64,000 bases of DNA from Siphonodentalium dalli (Eukaryota; Mollusca; Scaphopoda; Gadilida; Siphonodentaliidae): positions 96,493,319-96,557,318 of the forward strand of contig CP136066.1 of NCBI GenBank assembly GCA_032622095.1, in the 5' to 3' direction. A program made the position numbers and the translations under genes. Below the pieces are notes generated by a model, which saw only the letters and a program-made list of their open reading frames with translations, did no database searches and was not told where the DNA came from. Below, in pieces: positions 49,417 to 62,011 of the stretch (position 1 is the first letter of the stretch; each line of letters opens with the position of its first letter).

Positions 49417-51797
49417 CACTGGGTCCAATACGCTCCATGTGATTTTGCGCTGGGGTGATCATTGCTCCCGTGTTTAACGTGATTTTGTACCCGTCCTGTA
49501 GTGATTTTGTTGAATATTGTGTGTCGCCAGCAACAACAATGGTAAGTTTGATAAATATTTGCAGGATATCGTTACGTTTTCATGCGCGGTTGGGTAGAAC
49601 ATGTCCCAAACATGGATACAACACCATTCCCGTGGCTGTGGACCGTATATATATATGCTGAGAGGCGCCGATCACTGAGAATTCTGACTGAAAACAAGTA
49701 GACCGCTCCCTCAAATGCAATTTTGTACACCCCGGAGCTTTCCCACTCGGTGTTAGGTGTCTCGCGTCGTTGGTGGGTCAATATACCATGCAATATGCAC
49801 ACAAGTTTGCGAGTAAAACATCATTTTCCGTTTAAATAAAACGTTTTCCCAGCACACACTAGGCTCCTGTTCTAATTTTGGTGAGGCTCCTGTTCTTTAT
49901 ACCAAATAAATCGCATGCTCCTGTGCTTTCCATTGGAAATCTCATACAACATTTGGTAGAAGATTGCACAATTTGAACGGATTTTCAATGTAAAACGTGG
50001 GTGAACATGTTGTCTAAAGGTAGTGTGAATATCCAGCGATTGATTGGGCTGTAAATATGGTCGAAAAGCGAGCTATTTTATATCACGGACTGAGCAACAC
50101 AAATCGTGCATAAATGCATGTTCGTATTGTTAATATAATGCAAATACAACACAACACTAACGAGACCACTAAAATTTCTATTTCCTGATGAATTACACGT
50201 GTTATCACTGCAAGGAGAAGTACGCCTGCTCCACGGAAACACTCGCTCATATGCAAATGGTCCACGAAGAAGCGCCATTATCATTATACATAAGGGAATC
50301 CGAGAGTTTTGGGGTATCGAGGAAAAAGGCGGTGTATACATTCGAATATAGTCTATAGAGACTAAATGCCATTTTTCGTTTCCCGATCTGTGAGATTATG
50401 TTTCAGTGGGTAATGCGATTGATCGCGCAATTTTCCAATGGACCAATGAAACAGCTACCGCGGTTAAATAACAACTATTCGTGGGCGGACTGTCCACAGA
50501 AATCGCACCGCACACACAAATTGACAGTGTGGCAAAACAAAATGACATCACGTAATTGACAGCGCGTACCCGATTACATGCGATATGGGACCTGTCAATC
50601 ATCGTTGCTCCAAAAAAACGAAAATTGATCGATAGTCATCAGACTGAATAGATAATGATATATTTATTCGATATTTATTCAGACTGCGGATAAACGTATA
50701 ATTTTATACGCGACAGATGTGTTGTCATATATAGTAGTTTGTTCGCGTCTATGTGATTATAAGCTTATCTGATACAATTATTATATGTCAAGTTATTATT
50801 ATTCAAAAGTGTTTCTGTGACTTTTAATTAATCATGTGCAGTACTCCCTGCAATCATTTTCATTTATGTAAGATTTCAAACCAGGGTTTGGTAAAACATT
50901 CAGATATGAACCTTAAATTCGAGTTAAGGGCCTTTATGGTAGACCTACAGCAGCTGCCATGTCTAAAAACTAAAACGTCTAGTTGACGACGCTATATATG
51001 GGATTTATGACATATATGTGTAATGGAATGCATGTCTTATTGTGTGGTGTCGGCAGCAGCAGAAACATTAGTATGTTTACTGGCATAGGTACACCTTGAA
51101 GTTGCCACTAAATTGTCCAAACCAAATTAAGTAAAGTCAACCGTAATTTAATATAGAACAGGAGCACACATAACACATATTTACATTTACAGTCTCTATA
51201 CGTCTGCTACAACATAACAAACGCACGAAATCCCGCGAATTGTCTAGCCAAACCTGTCAAATGCATGTACATAATGTTGCAGTCATCATAGAACAGTAGC
51301 GAATTTAATCACTTCACGAACAGAAAGCGAATACATAATCCACCCGAGAACAGGAGCTATTTTTCGATCATTTTAAACTGCTAATTCTCACTGATATATT
51401 CGAGTTAGCGGAACTAATTTTGGCCGAATTGTAGACTGGCACATCCGCAACGATACGCAGTAAAAAAATCGCTGTTATATTCGGGATTAATACCACTTTT
51501 GATGTCATGAAAGTTCAATGGAAAATGTACACAAATGAATGGCTGATGGAAACATGTGCGGTATGACCCCACATTCCTGTCATCTTCACTTATTATTGTT
51601 GTGTTATGATGATTATATATCTAAGTACATTATTCAATCAAGATATTAGCTAATTTGCTACAACTTCTCACCTTTCATCCAGCATTTGTAAGTCGTTCAC
51701 TTGGTCCAAATCGTACCGCGAACAGGAGCGCGTCACTTTAGCACGGGAGTGGTGATCACCTAAGCGCAAAATCGCATGGAGCGTATTGGACCCAGTG
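49417..51797. mobile_element. TIR transposon, 2.4 kb, 5-bp target duplication
   Basis: The ends CACTGGGTCCAATACGCTCC and its inverse form TIRs of about 55 bp with small mismatches. GTATT flanks both sides (49412-49416 and 51798-51802). The left part repeats GCTCCTGTTC and the right part repeats its inverse GAACAGGAGC, which are possible subterminal transposase-binding sites. There is no long ORF, so the element is non-autonomous. CA...TG ends with 5-bp duplications fit 5-bp-TSD hAT-like elements or Transib; the class is uncertain. Confidence 0.8.
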
Positions 51798-51802
51798 GTA
51801 TT

Positions 51803-52798
51803 AGTATATCGACAAACACTTGATCTGTTTTTATTTTAAATGTCAATATCTCAGGTTTTGAGAACATTGAACAGGAGCTGTTCATTTTATTGAAAACAGT
51901 TGGCCTACAGTCTGAGCATCATATGATTTCATAATTTATATTTTTTATATATATTAAATTAATCTCATGGATTATTTTTCCAACTATCAAATATAGACCT
52001 ATGATGTATTTAAGTTTTTCACACCAAGATTGAATATTTCCCTACTTTTAGACTGAAAAAGCCATCAGTTGAAAAAATAGGGTGCTAGAGTGGAAATGTT
52101 CAAGTTAGAAAGTTGAAAAATATATTTTCACATTTGCCGACTGACTGTGGACGCCATGCATCACACAAAAGTTCGAAATTATTATCGAAGCTTTAACCCA
52201 GTAACATGTGTTAGAACATGGAGTCTAGCAACCCATCCAGTGACTTGATATACGATTTTAATAACAATATATGCCATAAAATATTATTAACTTTAAGATA
52301 CTATAATTCATCACCATTTGGAACGTTGGTGTCTCAGAAGGTGCCCATATATTAATAGAAAATAGCTGAAATCACAGAAATATATCCCCCGTTGCGGCTC
52401 CCAGAATGCAACAGAATTCAGACTATTGTTTATTTTCAATGGACGGGGAATAATGGACTTTGTGCAGAAACTTGAGCATAGAACACACGTCGATATCACA
52501 ACAGAAACAACAGGATCACAGTTTATTAAACGAATAAGTTGATAATACAATGTTTTGGAGCTTCCTCTTTCAAATGGTATATAAATATGGCATATATTTT
52601 ATATAATGTGATCTGGTGGTTTGAAAATTAGTGGGGCTTTAGGATAGATAATGCATGGTGAAAATCCAGGTTCACTCCAAAGAGCGATCCCTTGATCCTC
52701 TAATCTCTTGATCCCTATATATATCTCAATCGCTGGTAGTCCTAAAGTCAAAAACATTTTGTATAAGATGCTGAAATGCATCTGCTAATCTCGTTAAC
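51803..52798. other. No gene seen
   Basis: AT-rich. GAACAGGAGCTGTTC at 51869 is a short palindrome containing the same motif as the neighbouring transposon. Confidence 0.35.
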
Positions 52799-52803
52799 AT
52801 ATC

Positions 52804-53184
52804 CAGGGCCTGGAACCTACGTCACCGGAAGGGTAACCCTAACATCAAAATAACTGTAAATAAAGTTCGACTCGCTACTTCGACATCGATTTTTAAATAA
52901 ATACAATCGATTTCGATGTAGTATTATAAGCAAAGGAGCTATGCGACCTGCAAATCTCAACAAATACAGAAACCGAAAATCGGAAAGAATTGCTCAGGGC
53001 CTGGAACCTACGTCACCGGAAGGGTAACCCTACATCAAAATAACTGTAAATAAAGTTCGACTCGCTACTTCGACATCGATTTTTAAATAAATACAATCGA
53101 TTTCGATGTAGTATTATAAGCAAAGGAGCTATGCGACCTGCAAATCTCAACAAATACAGAAACCGAAAATCGGAAAGAATTGCT
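52804..53184 (+). repeat. Duplicated left end of the CAGGG transposon, two 191-bp units
   Basis: The first 191 bp of the element, ending AAGAATTGCT, are followed at 52995 by a second CAGGGCCTGG copy that is identical apart from one missing A near ACCCTAACATC. Confidence 0.9.
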
Positions 53185-56100
53185 TATAATGAGAATTTCG
53201 CGTTCGCAATTCAAAATCGCGTCCGATTTCCTATTTTCGTGCAGGTGTTAACGCCAACATTTCATGTTCTCCGCGCCCTAAACTCATTTAAAAACCGTAT
53301 ACATTGAGTTTCGGGATATTATAAATGCTAAAATTTTAATCAATAACAAAAAAATAACTTTTCCGTGGTTTGTTTGTAAATTTCTTAAGACACAAAGAAT
53401 TTGTATGAATTTGTCTATTAATGGTAACGCCCACATCGCGTTGACGCTCACATATTGGCCTGTTTGCACTAACAATTGAGTCACCATCCGTATAATCCGG
53501 TAGATGAATCCGGTGTTCACATATACACACTCTGTTAAATGCGTTACAATACACAAATGGCTGTTATAGAGATGCCAAATACTATTTGATAATACTATAT
53601 ATAAAGACGAACATAAATTAATGGCATAATCATTGTTTTTATGTTCTCGTTGTATATTCGGTAGTTTAATTAAGTGTATGCCATGTCATTCGTTCTCTTA
53701 TTCCATATTCATTGTAGTATTACTTTATTATTCCAGTCTATTTCCGTTGGTTGAATCCATGTTAATTTGTTCATATTTCCAGTTTCGTCTGAAATACTTC
53801 CAGTTTAGTCTGAAATACTTGTCCTGGCTTGTCGTTAAAACATTATCATGCAATAAAGATTTCTTTAATTATATTCTATTACTAACATTCATTGTTTACC
53901 CATGTTTATTGATAATTAATTGAATGTGTTATTCGGTCCAGGAACCTTCGTTGTCAAACAATTAATCTGGTCACGCATCAATTATATTCGCAATCCAAAA
54001 CCAAAACATCGGGATATATGTAACGGATAAATACACCCTGTCCCATCATCAGTCAATAATCATAAAGTATGGTTAGGTACTCAAGTCCCAAAAACTAATT
54101 GGTCATATATATATTAACTATAGCAGGTTATATAGTAAATTGTGAACATAATGTGGTTCCTGTGGCTGGATATTCATTTAGTTTGGTTATGTTTAACATT
54201 ATATATTACAAAATTTTATATAAACTGGATATTCCGTTTATTGAATACTTTTGCGGACAAAAATAATATATACAAGGGAAAAAACCAACTTAAAGTTAAA
54301 TAGAAGAAAAAATTACAACAAAAAGAGGCTTGTTGTGTCGTCTAAGAGGGGGGGGGGGGGGTCTACAAACAAAATTCCGTATATAGGTCCGATCCAGAGG
54401 CGGAAAAAATCGTGCTTGTAATTGTTTTCTATATAGCAGCTATAGTGACCTCTTTAGCCTCAGATTTAGCAACATTCTGGATTTCACAGGATCCCGGACC
54501 ACTTCACAGTGGACCACCGTAATAGCGTTCAGGAAACTTATTATCAGCGGAAGAAATATTTAGTAACACAATTAATATATTACCCAGTTGTATTACTTGA
54601 ATAAAAGTAATAAAACATAAAAACTGTATCACAAATTGGATACTACATGGTGAATACTCAATTATGACTATATATATCATTAACATGATTGTTGCATAAC
54701 CTGAAATTGAAAAGGGTACCTCATAAATTTCTAATGTCTGAAATACTGTCTTGTCCTGGCATGTAATCAAATTCATTCCTCCTGGTTATTTCTCATCTTG
54801 AATGATTGCAAGTAATGTTAATTTGCAACAATTATCAAAATTAAACTGAATTGGTCATGATGAATGACCGTTAACTGTTTACTGCTCAGACAATCCCAAC
54901 TGAAGGTGACGCTATTCTCGTTGAATTTCCGAACTTCATCTTGGAGCTTTACTGCTCAACAAGACTAAACTAAAATACTAATTGTATACTGTTATCACTT
55001 ACAAATAGATGAACTGAAATAAAGTGATGCATTAAGAAATGACATTCAATTCTTAATTCTGGTCTATCACCATACCAAACCACATCAAAATTCGACAACC
55101 GACACTTAACTTATATTGCAAAAGCTTTGTACGGACTGAATTTCATGATGTCGAACACGGCCCATAACTCTGGTAGGCATTAATAGTCACAACCCGTGAT
55201 ATTATGCATATTCGTTCCCCATTTCTGGTCCGTCACCATGCCATAGGGTATAAAAATATGACAACCGACTCTTGAGTTATAATGCAAAATGATTGTACGG
55301 ACGGACGGCTCGAGACGTCAACTATATACCCGCCGACTAATATTGGGCGGTATAATAACCATATATCTATGTGTATACCTAACCAAAAACAATTCCCCTC
55401 CCCCACCCCACCCCACCCCACCCCGGTGGAGAAGACTTAAAAGAGTTATTTGGTCATCTACAAATAATTGTGGAACCCCTGACCTGTTTACCACTATTTA
55501 CACTGGTCGGTGTTCTCTGTCAGACACAACACACTCGATTTATTAAGGCTATAATGGGGTCTAGGGCGATTTGTGACATATAGTGTACCTACACAATGCT
55601 TTATTATTGTTGTTAGATACTGAAAACACACGGAAACGTCTGGAAATACAGATTATTTTTCGTTTTTTTCTGATCTGTGTTTACCAATTAGTAAGACAGC
55701 TAACACAGTTATTGAAGAACGGCTAAAAAAAACTCTGAAATTTTGATAAAAATATGAGAAAGAGGGGGTGGGTCCCCAAAATTCTGGAGGAAAACAATAT
55801 TTTTTGGGGTGGTGGGTCCCTCTGGTCAGAAAAAAAACTTTTTGGTGTGCAATTTTTTTCCAGACCCCCCCCCCCCCCCCCCCCCCCCCTGGCTGGCTCA
55901 ACCAATTTTCGTGACTGGTTATCTAGCTAAGCCGGCTTAGTCACGACGTTCGTGGCTGACGAAATATGGCGGCTCAGTCGGCTGAGACGTTATCATTCAG
56001 AGTATTTCGTTTCCGAAATTTTCCTAATACCCGGTTATAGACACCCGCTGGTTTTAGCGTTTGTTGTGAACCCGCGCGCGCGTAGAATTCCAGACCACGC

Positions 56101-57396
56101 ATGTTTTTTTGGTGTTGGGGTTTTCCGTTATGGCGAGAATACACGAAGGCCTCAGAAAATGACTGGCAGGGATGTACTATGTAGTTTCCCATCTATACAA
56201 TCGGTATAAGTTACATTGCGACTTCAGACGGCTATCATCACTGGCATCTTGCGATATATGCATGCATCATTGAATGCTGAATCCGATAGTATTGATATAT
56301 AATATGTCAAACTATTTTCTAGTACCTTAAATTCTACATGTTATGTGCATATATTGACAAATGTCAGCGATATGAGACTGAGTCGTGTCGAAATAAACGA
56401 TTTCGCCATCGGCAGTCACTGCATTTAATTAGTATATAAGAATGACGGTGTGTGTTGTTATTAAGATATAACATTTGTAAAAATAACTACTTTGAACAAG
56501 ATTATTCTCCACTTCTATTCGATCACCTTACCGGAGTGTTTCACATCACTTTAAAAGTTTTTTCTTTTATTAATTTCAGAAACATTTGAATTTGAAACAA
56601 AAATTGAATAATACAACTTAAAGCTTCTTCCTGGTTCAACTCAAGCAGTGGCGATATTGCGATTTATTCATTTATCAAAGTTTGGTTTATTTTAGCCTAT
56701 AATTATACATGTATATGATGCATCAACCAGAATGACCCTTTTTCTTATTCCCTATAATAATATTGATATATAAAGGTCATATAATTACTTATTATTTTAT
56801 TCATTTATGTCTTGTGATAGTTATTCCGTGAAAAACGTATTAATTAGCCTGCCACAAGTGAAGTAGTCTACTTTTGAGCCGATATATACCGATTCGCCTC
56901 GGCAATATTCGGGTATCTTATAGCGAGGGAAGAATTATACTCTTGCGCTGCCATAAGTTCCAGTAACTGTGAAGGCATACACTACTCACTAGTCCTAAAA
57001 CTAATTGTGATATTCGGCAAGTGAAAGAAAGAATTCAGCCAAATTGCCAATTTTGGAATCAAATGTTGACTATATGTAGGCGTTACCATTTATGTCACAA
57101 TTCCAGTTTTAAAAGTCAATGTAGGCGTTACCATTTTAAAACTCTGAAACATGCCTCCAAAATTGGTGACGGAAACCACCTGAACGCGATAATCTTTACA
57201 ACCGTTACATATATATATCTCTCGGTATAGATGACTGTGAGCTAGCAAACAATGTTCTACAGCTCATAAGCAATGATTTGTTTAGTGGTTTATGAACATA
57301 GTTTGCAAAAACGATAAATACTTACTTCGAGTCGCACCGAGCAGCCGCCATTTTTCGGTGAAAAACTTTGTTTTATGACGTAGGTTCCAGGCCCTG
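52804..57396. mobile_element. TIR transposon, 4.6 kb, CAGGG ends, 5-bp target duplication
   Basis: The left end CAGGGCCTGGAACCTACGTC and the right end TGACGTAGGTTCCAGGCCCTG are inverted. ATATC flanks both sides (52799-52803 and 57397-57401). CAGGG ends are typical of hAT elements, and the 5-bp duplication is unusual but known in some hAT-like groups. The interior has no transposase ORF. It contains G- and C-runs (54347, 55865) and a short hairpin near 55915-55955. ORFs such as 55952-56209 show no domain. Confidence 0.75.
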
Positions 57397-57401
57397 ATAT
57401 C

Positions 57402-57984
57402 AGATTGTGATAGCTATTCAAATAAATTATGCTGGTATGTTGATGCCAAACTGGGCAGTGGATGAATAGTTAGTATTGTGCAAGCAGACATTCCAGCTAA
57501 CCGACTATTAAATTAAGATCAAATATGCGGGCATTGAAGTGGGTACATGCACAGTCGGTCCATATGGCCCATATATGGTTATTTGTTTATGGGCCTGTTT
57601 TGGACACCCATGCCTCAACCACAGGCATAATTTCTTTGCAGCATGAAGGGAACAAGAATGTTTACTTGTTATGTATCTGACCAAATGCTTGAACAACTTC
57701 AAGATAAAGAAAATGAATGAGCCTAACAAAAACTGAAATTGAGTTAAAATAATTTAATATCTATATTAATAAAAGAAATAATAGTAATATATAGACAAAT
57801 ATTGTTCTTATTCCAATCATAAATATCGCATAAATAGCATGTTATTGTCAAGATCGTAAGCCATGTTAATTAAATAAAATCCATCTGATAATGTACAGTA
57901 CGTAAAATGTGTGCGAATCGCAAAACACTCAATATAACGGGGGGACTTCCACTGAGTGAAAGGTTAAAATTGCCACCAAATTGA
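57402..57984. other. No gene seen
   Basis: AT-rich sequence upstream of the LINE fragment. Confidence 0.35.
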
Positions 57985-58635
57985 ATACAATTGACCGATA
58001 CTCCCATGGCTACAATCTCGGACAGGTCGGATTTACTTAACACACCCATTACTGAGGGTGAAATCGCCACTTGTATAAGCCATTTAAAGTCAGACAAAGC
58101 ATCATCCGATGACGGAATCCGCAACGAATACCTAAAAGCTTCAGCGGGAAAACTCATGCCGTTACTGATAAAACTCTTTAACTACGTGCTCGATATAGGG
58201 TGTATCCCGGATTCATGGCTTGTGGGTTCTATTATCCCAATATATAAAAAGAAAGGAAGCAAGCAGGAACCAGGCAATTATTGGGGTATAACATTATTGA
58301 GCTGTTTGGGGAAACTATTTACGTCAATTTTGAATACGAGACTCACACAATTTTCTCATATGTTCAATGTAATTCACGAAAATCAGTCAGGATTTCGAAA
58401 AAAGCACTCGACCATTGACAACATTTTTATAATTAATTCTTTACTTGAAATAGCTAGATATAAGAAAAAGAAGATGTTCTGTGCATTCATAGATTTCGAG
58501 AAAGCTTTTGATAGAGTTTGGAGAGAAGGTATGTGGTATAAACTCAGATTAAACCAAATCACTGGTAAAATATATCGCGTAATTGTGAATATGTATGACA
58601 TTTTTTTGGAGTTTGGTGACAATTGGCCAACATAA
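57985..58635 (+). pseudogene. LINE reverse transcriptase fragment, N-terminal half
   Basis: The frame reads an RT fingers/palm region: ITEGEIATCISHLKSDKASS, then KLFNYVLDIGCIPDSW, IIPIYKKKGSKQEPGNYWGI, SGFRKKHSTIDNIF and the motif-A block FIDFEKAFDRVW carrying the first catalytic aspartate. This is a Jockey/CR1/Nimb-like non-LTR retrotransposon RT. Motif B (GxxQG) is missing because the frame ends in inserted sequence at about 58620. TTG 57991 is not a true start; the segment is the middle of ORF2. Confidence 0.85.
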
Positions 58636-59296
58636 TTTATATGCCATAGGAAGTCATGTCGCCCGCCGCATATTCACACAGTGAGTCGACTGACCAATTA
58701 ACCCATTGCGTTTCACCAAGGCTGATCTCTACTCATTACGTTTAGCCACATTGTATTCTCTACCATACATAAAATTGCACGATCGATCGTCCAGAATTGT
58801 GTTTGAACCCATTCACTCACATATCATGCACGTGGCATGTTTTATTGATATGATCTGAATACATGTTTATCTACATATATTATTTTCACGCGTATTAAGT
58901 CAGTTCCCCAATTGCGTGTTTTATTTTGCGACGTTAAATTCTACGCATAATTAGGCTAGCATCATGTGGACAGATGAAGCTGTATCGGAATTGTTGGAAG
59001 AGATGCAGATAAGAGAAAGTATATGGAATAAACAAAGCGACATAACACTTACAAGAAAACCATAGTCAGAAATGGTAACGCCACCAAGATCGTATTATTA
59101 GCCATAAATATAAATAATAATACAATTATTCTATAAACTAGCTTTCAAATTTTATGCGGGAAATTTGCGTACTTCCATATTTCAAGTTTTCCCGTTTCTC
59201 GTGGCATACATTACTTTCATCAAACTGTCTTCTTTATTACACAAGCTGATTCACCCGGGCTGTTTCCCATCTGCTTTCCGGTGAAAGGTGCGATTT

Positions 59297-59815
59297 GACC
59301 TTCAATTGACTATTTCGAAAGTCAAGGTCAGGTCAGGGTCATGATTTGTCCAGTCCAAAACACCCCCACCCGTAGAAAACTACCCATAGGTATCAAATTT
59401 CGTCGAAATCCGTCCGTTTTACCCAACTTGACCTTTAATTAACAATTTTGAAGGTCAAGGTAAGGTCAGAGTCATGATTTGACCCGTCCAAAACACCCCC
59501 CCCCCCCCGACAAAAGTACCCATAGGTATCAAATTTCGTCGAAATCTATCCGTTTTATCCGAGTTGACCTTTGATTGGCCATATTGAAGGTCAAGGTCAG
59601 GCCGAGGTCACGATTTGACCCGTTCAAAACTCTCATCGGACCAAAGTATCCCTAGGTATCAAATTTCGCCGAAATTTGTCCGTTTTACCCAAATTGACCT
59701 TGCATTGACAGTTTTAAAGGTCAAGGTCAGGTCGGGGTCACGATTTGACCCGTTCAAAACACTTCCCGGACACAAATACCCATAAGTATCAAATTACGTT
59801 GAAATCTATGGAAAG
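59297..59815 (+). repeat. Tandem repeat, about 133-bp unit, four copies
   Basis: TTGACCTT[T/G]xATTG starts recur at about 59297, 59429, 59563 and 59695, each followed by AAGGTCAAGGTCAGGTC, GATTTGACCCGTCCAAAACA and TACCCATAGGTATCAAATTT. Confidence 0.88.
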
Positions 59816-60220
59816 CCGAGGAGGACATGTTGGTTGCTAATTGCTTGATATACGACGCGGTATTTTGAAGGTGTTTCAAACTAGGAGATAGAAGTATTCT
59901 GCCTTTCAAATGGTGATGAATTATAGTAGTTTATTCAAATTTTATGGCATAAATTGTTATTAAAACCGTATATACTATAAAAAATTAATGACTCGAAAAT
60001 TAAGTGGGCCTTTAAACAAAGTCACAATTGCATTTAGGCTCATCTCATACTCGTCCATTCAGCGATATTCTACTGCGCAGTTTGTTATAGCCTCCAGTAT
60101 TTATTGAGCGTTATACCCCCAACTGTTATAATTCGCCTTTAGCAGGCGTACTCTTGCCTCAGATTATTGAGATATTAGGTCACACATAATCACATTAAAT
60201 CGCATCGTAACATAGCAATT

Positions 60221-61040
60221 GTGTGGGCTCCTTGGCGTGAATATGTAATGAGAAATAAGGTAATACGTAATGACATTAAACTCAAGAAAACCCTCGAAAA
60301 CAAAACAAAATCACATTTAATGTTTTACGTTATTTCCTTCATAAAAAGAATCTTCGTGATAATGAACCCTCTCGTTACTTTAGAATATAGAATTAACCTT
60401 AAAATAAAAAAAATCTTTGGAACACAGAACCTTCGGAATAACGAACCTTCGGATTGGTGAACCTTCGGAATAGCGAACATTCAGAGAAATTTCGGAATAG
60501 TGGACCTTCGGGATAGTGAACCTTCGGAATAGAGACATGCCCCCCAATATTCATATTATATGCCCAGAGTTCAAAGGTATGGACCCATAAAATTCTAAAC
60601 TTGGCCCTTAAAATATTGAACTCCAAATTGGAGCACACACAGAACACCACTTAAGTCAACTGAACCTATGTCATGTCCCAATGCGGGAGGGTCCATATAT
60701 ACCACAACATTCATAGTATATGCCAAGAATTCAAAGGTATGGGCCCACGTAATGACATAAAATCTCAAGAAAACCAGCGAAAACAAAACAAAATCACATT
60801 TAATGTTCTAAGTTAAGTTATTTCCTCCTGTATCTGTATCGGTGTGCGCGCATGATCAGTTCGGATGTGAGCGCACACTCCATATAAAGAATCTTTGTGA
60901 AAATGAACCCTCTCAAATTAGTCTCAATACTTTAAAATATAGAATTAACCTAAAAATAACAAAAACCTTCGGAATAGAGAACCTTCGGAATAGCGGACCT
61001 TCGGGATAGCAAACCTTCATAATAGAAGCATGTCCCCACA
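60221..61040 (+). repeat. Direct duplication with CCTTCGGAATAG microrepeats
   Basis: 60290-60540 and about 60775-61030 are direct copies (GAAAACAAAACAAAATCACA, AAGAATCTT). Both end in runs of a roughly 16-base unit AACCTTCGGAATAGCG. Related ATTCAAAGGTATGGxCCCA phrases lie between the copies. Confidence 0.75.
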
Positions 61041-61619
61041 ATTACACCGGTGACGTAAACACATGTGCCAATCTTAGTTGTACTCTCGTAATTATCGGTA
61101 CGATGAAACGGTGACGGAATCTGACGAGGTTTGCCGAATGTACAATCACCCAGTGAATTATCGATCGACCATGCGATATCAAAAAACCAAAAGCTAGAAA
61201 CACCACACTACGGTGGCGTAATAACTGATCGCAATGTTTGACCCACTTTTATATATGCTGAGAAATTACACCGGTGATTTGTTCTTAGTAAGAACAATCA
61301 TGACTGTTGACAGAAACGAGGTATTTATTAAGTTATCAAGTGGACGTGTGTGTTAGCATTAAAATATAACATTGCATTTTGAGTAAAGATCAACAGCGAC
61401 AAGACATTCGGTTAGATAAATCATTGAAATGTCGATCTCGACGCTGATAGAGCTTGGAAGAGACTCATTGTGTGAATGTGCGGCGGACGACATTGCTCGC
61501 TATGGCACAGAAATATGACGACCAATTGTCACCAAAATTGCACCATAATTAATTGTCACACCTACTATGCCATCGATACTGTGATACGTGTGTCGGCAGC
61601 CAATGGGAACAGTTTCTAA

Positions 61620-62005
61620 TGAAATGGAGAGAAAACTAGACTGTTATCTGAAATTGTGTGTCCTTTTTTTACGCTGACGATACAGTTTTATTCGCCGAAT
61701 CAAAAAAAAGATCTGCAGTACCAGTTGAACTGTTTCGAAGACTACTGCCATATATGGAAACTAAAGGTTGACATTCCGGAAACCAAGGTAGTTTACTTCT
61801 CGCGGGGGCGACAACCCAAACATCTTGGCTTTTCATTCAATAATATTAATCTAGAAGTGGCTAGCTCATTCAACTATTTGGGTATACCTCTTTCCAGAAA
61901 TGGGTCATTTACAGAAGCTAAACGCGCTGCAGTTAGAAAGGCTACTCATTCAATGTATGAAGTCTTCAGAATCGGGAGGGTTCTAGAAGAAATTCCAAAC
62001 CAATA
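61620..62005 (+). pseudogene. LINE reverse transcriptase fragment, catalytic motif C onward
   Basis: FYADDTVLFAES at 61669-61704 is the RT catalytic YADD motif. It is one frame away from the ORF at 61656-62021, which continues KKDLQYQLNCFEDYCHIWKL, SRGRQPKHLGF and SFNYLGIPLSRNGSFTEA. Frameshifts in the T-run (about 61664) and the A-run (about 61702) break it. It probably continues the 57985-58635 fragment with motif B lost, and ends where the palindrome begins. Confidence 0.8.
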
Positions 62006-62011
62006 TTTTGA

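Larger units (their letters stand above)
58636..61619. repeat. Nested insertions splitting the LINE
   Basis: 58680-58880 and 61283-61608 are two halves of one dispersed repeat whose intact copy is at 44255-44832. Between them lies a second insertion that includes 59053-59110 (CAGAAATGGTAACGCC repeat), the tandem block 59297-59815 and duplicated AACCTTCGGAATAG sequences. No coding region is supported. Confidence 0.7.

Noticed and set aside
55952-56209. 85-codon ORF with GC-rich stretch
   Set aside because: Starts in a hairpin-rich region inside a transposon; no recognised motif and no supporting splice sites.
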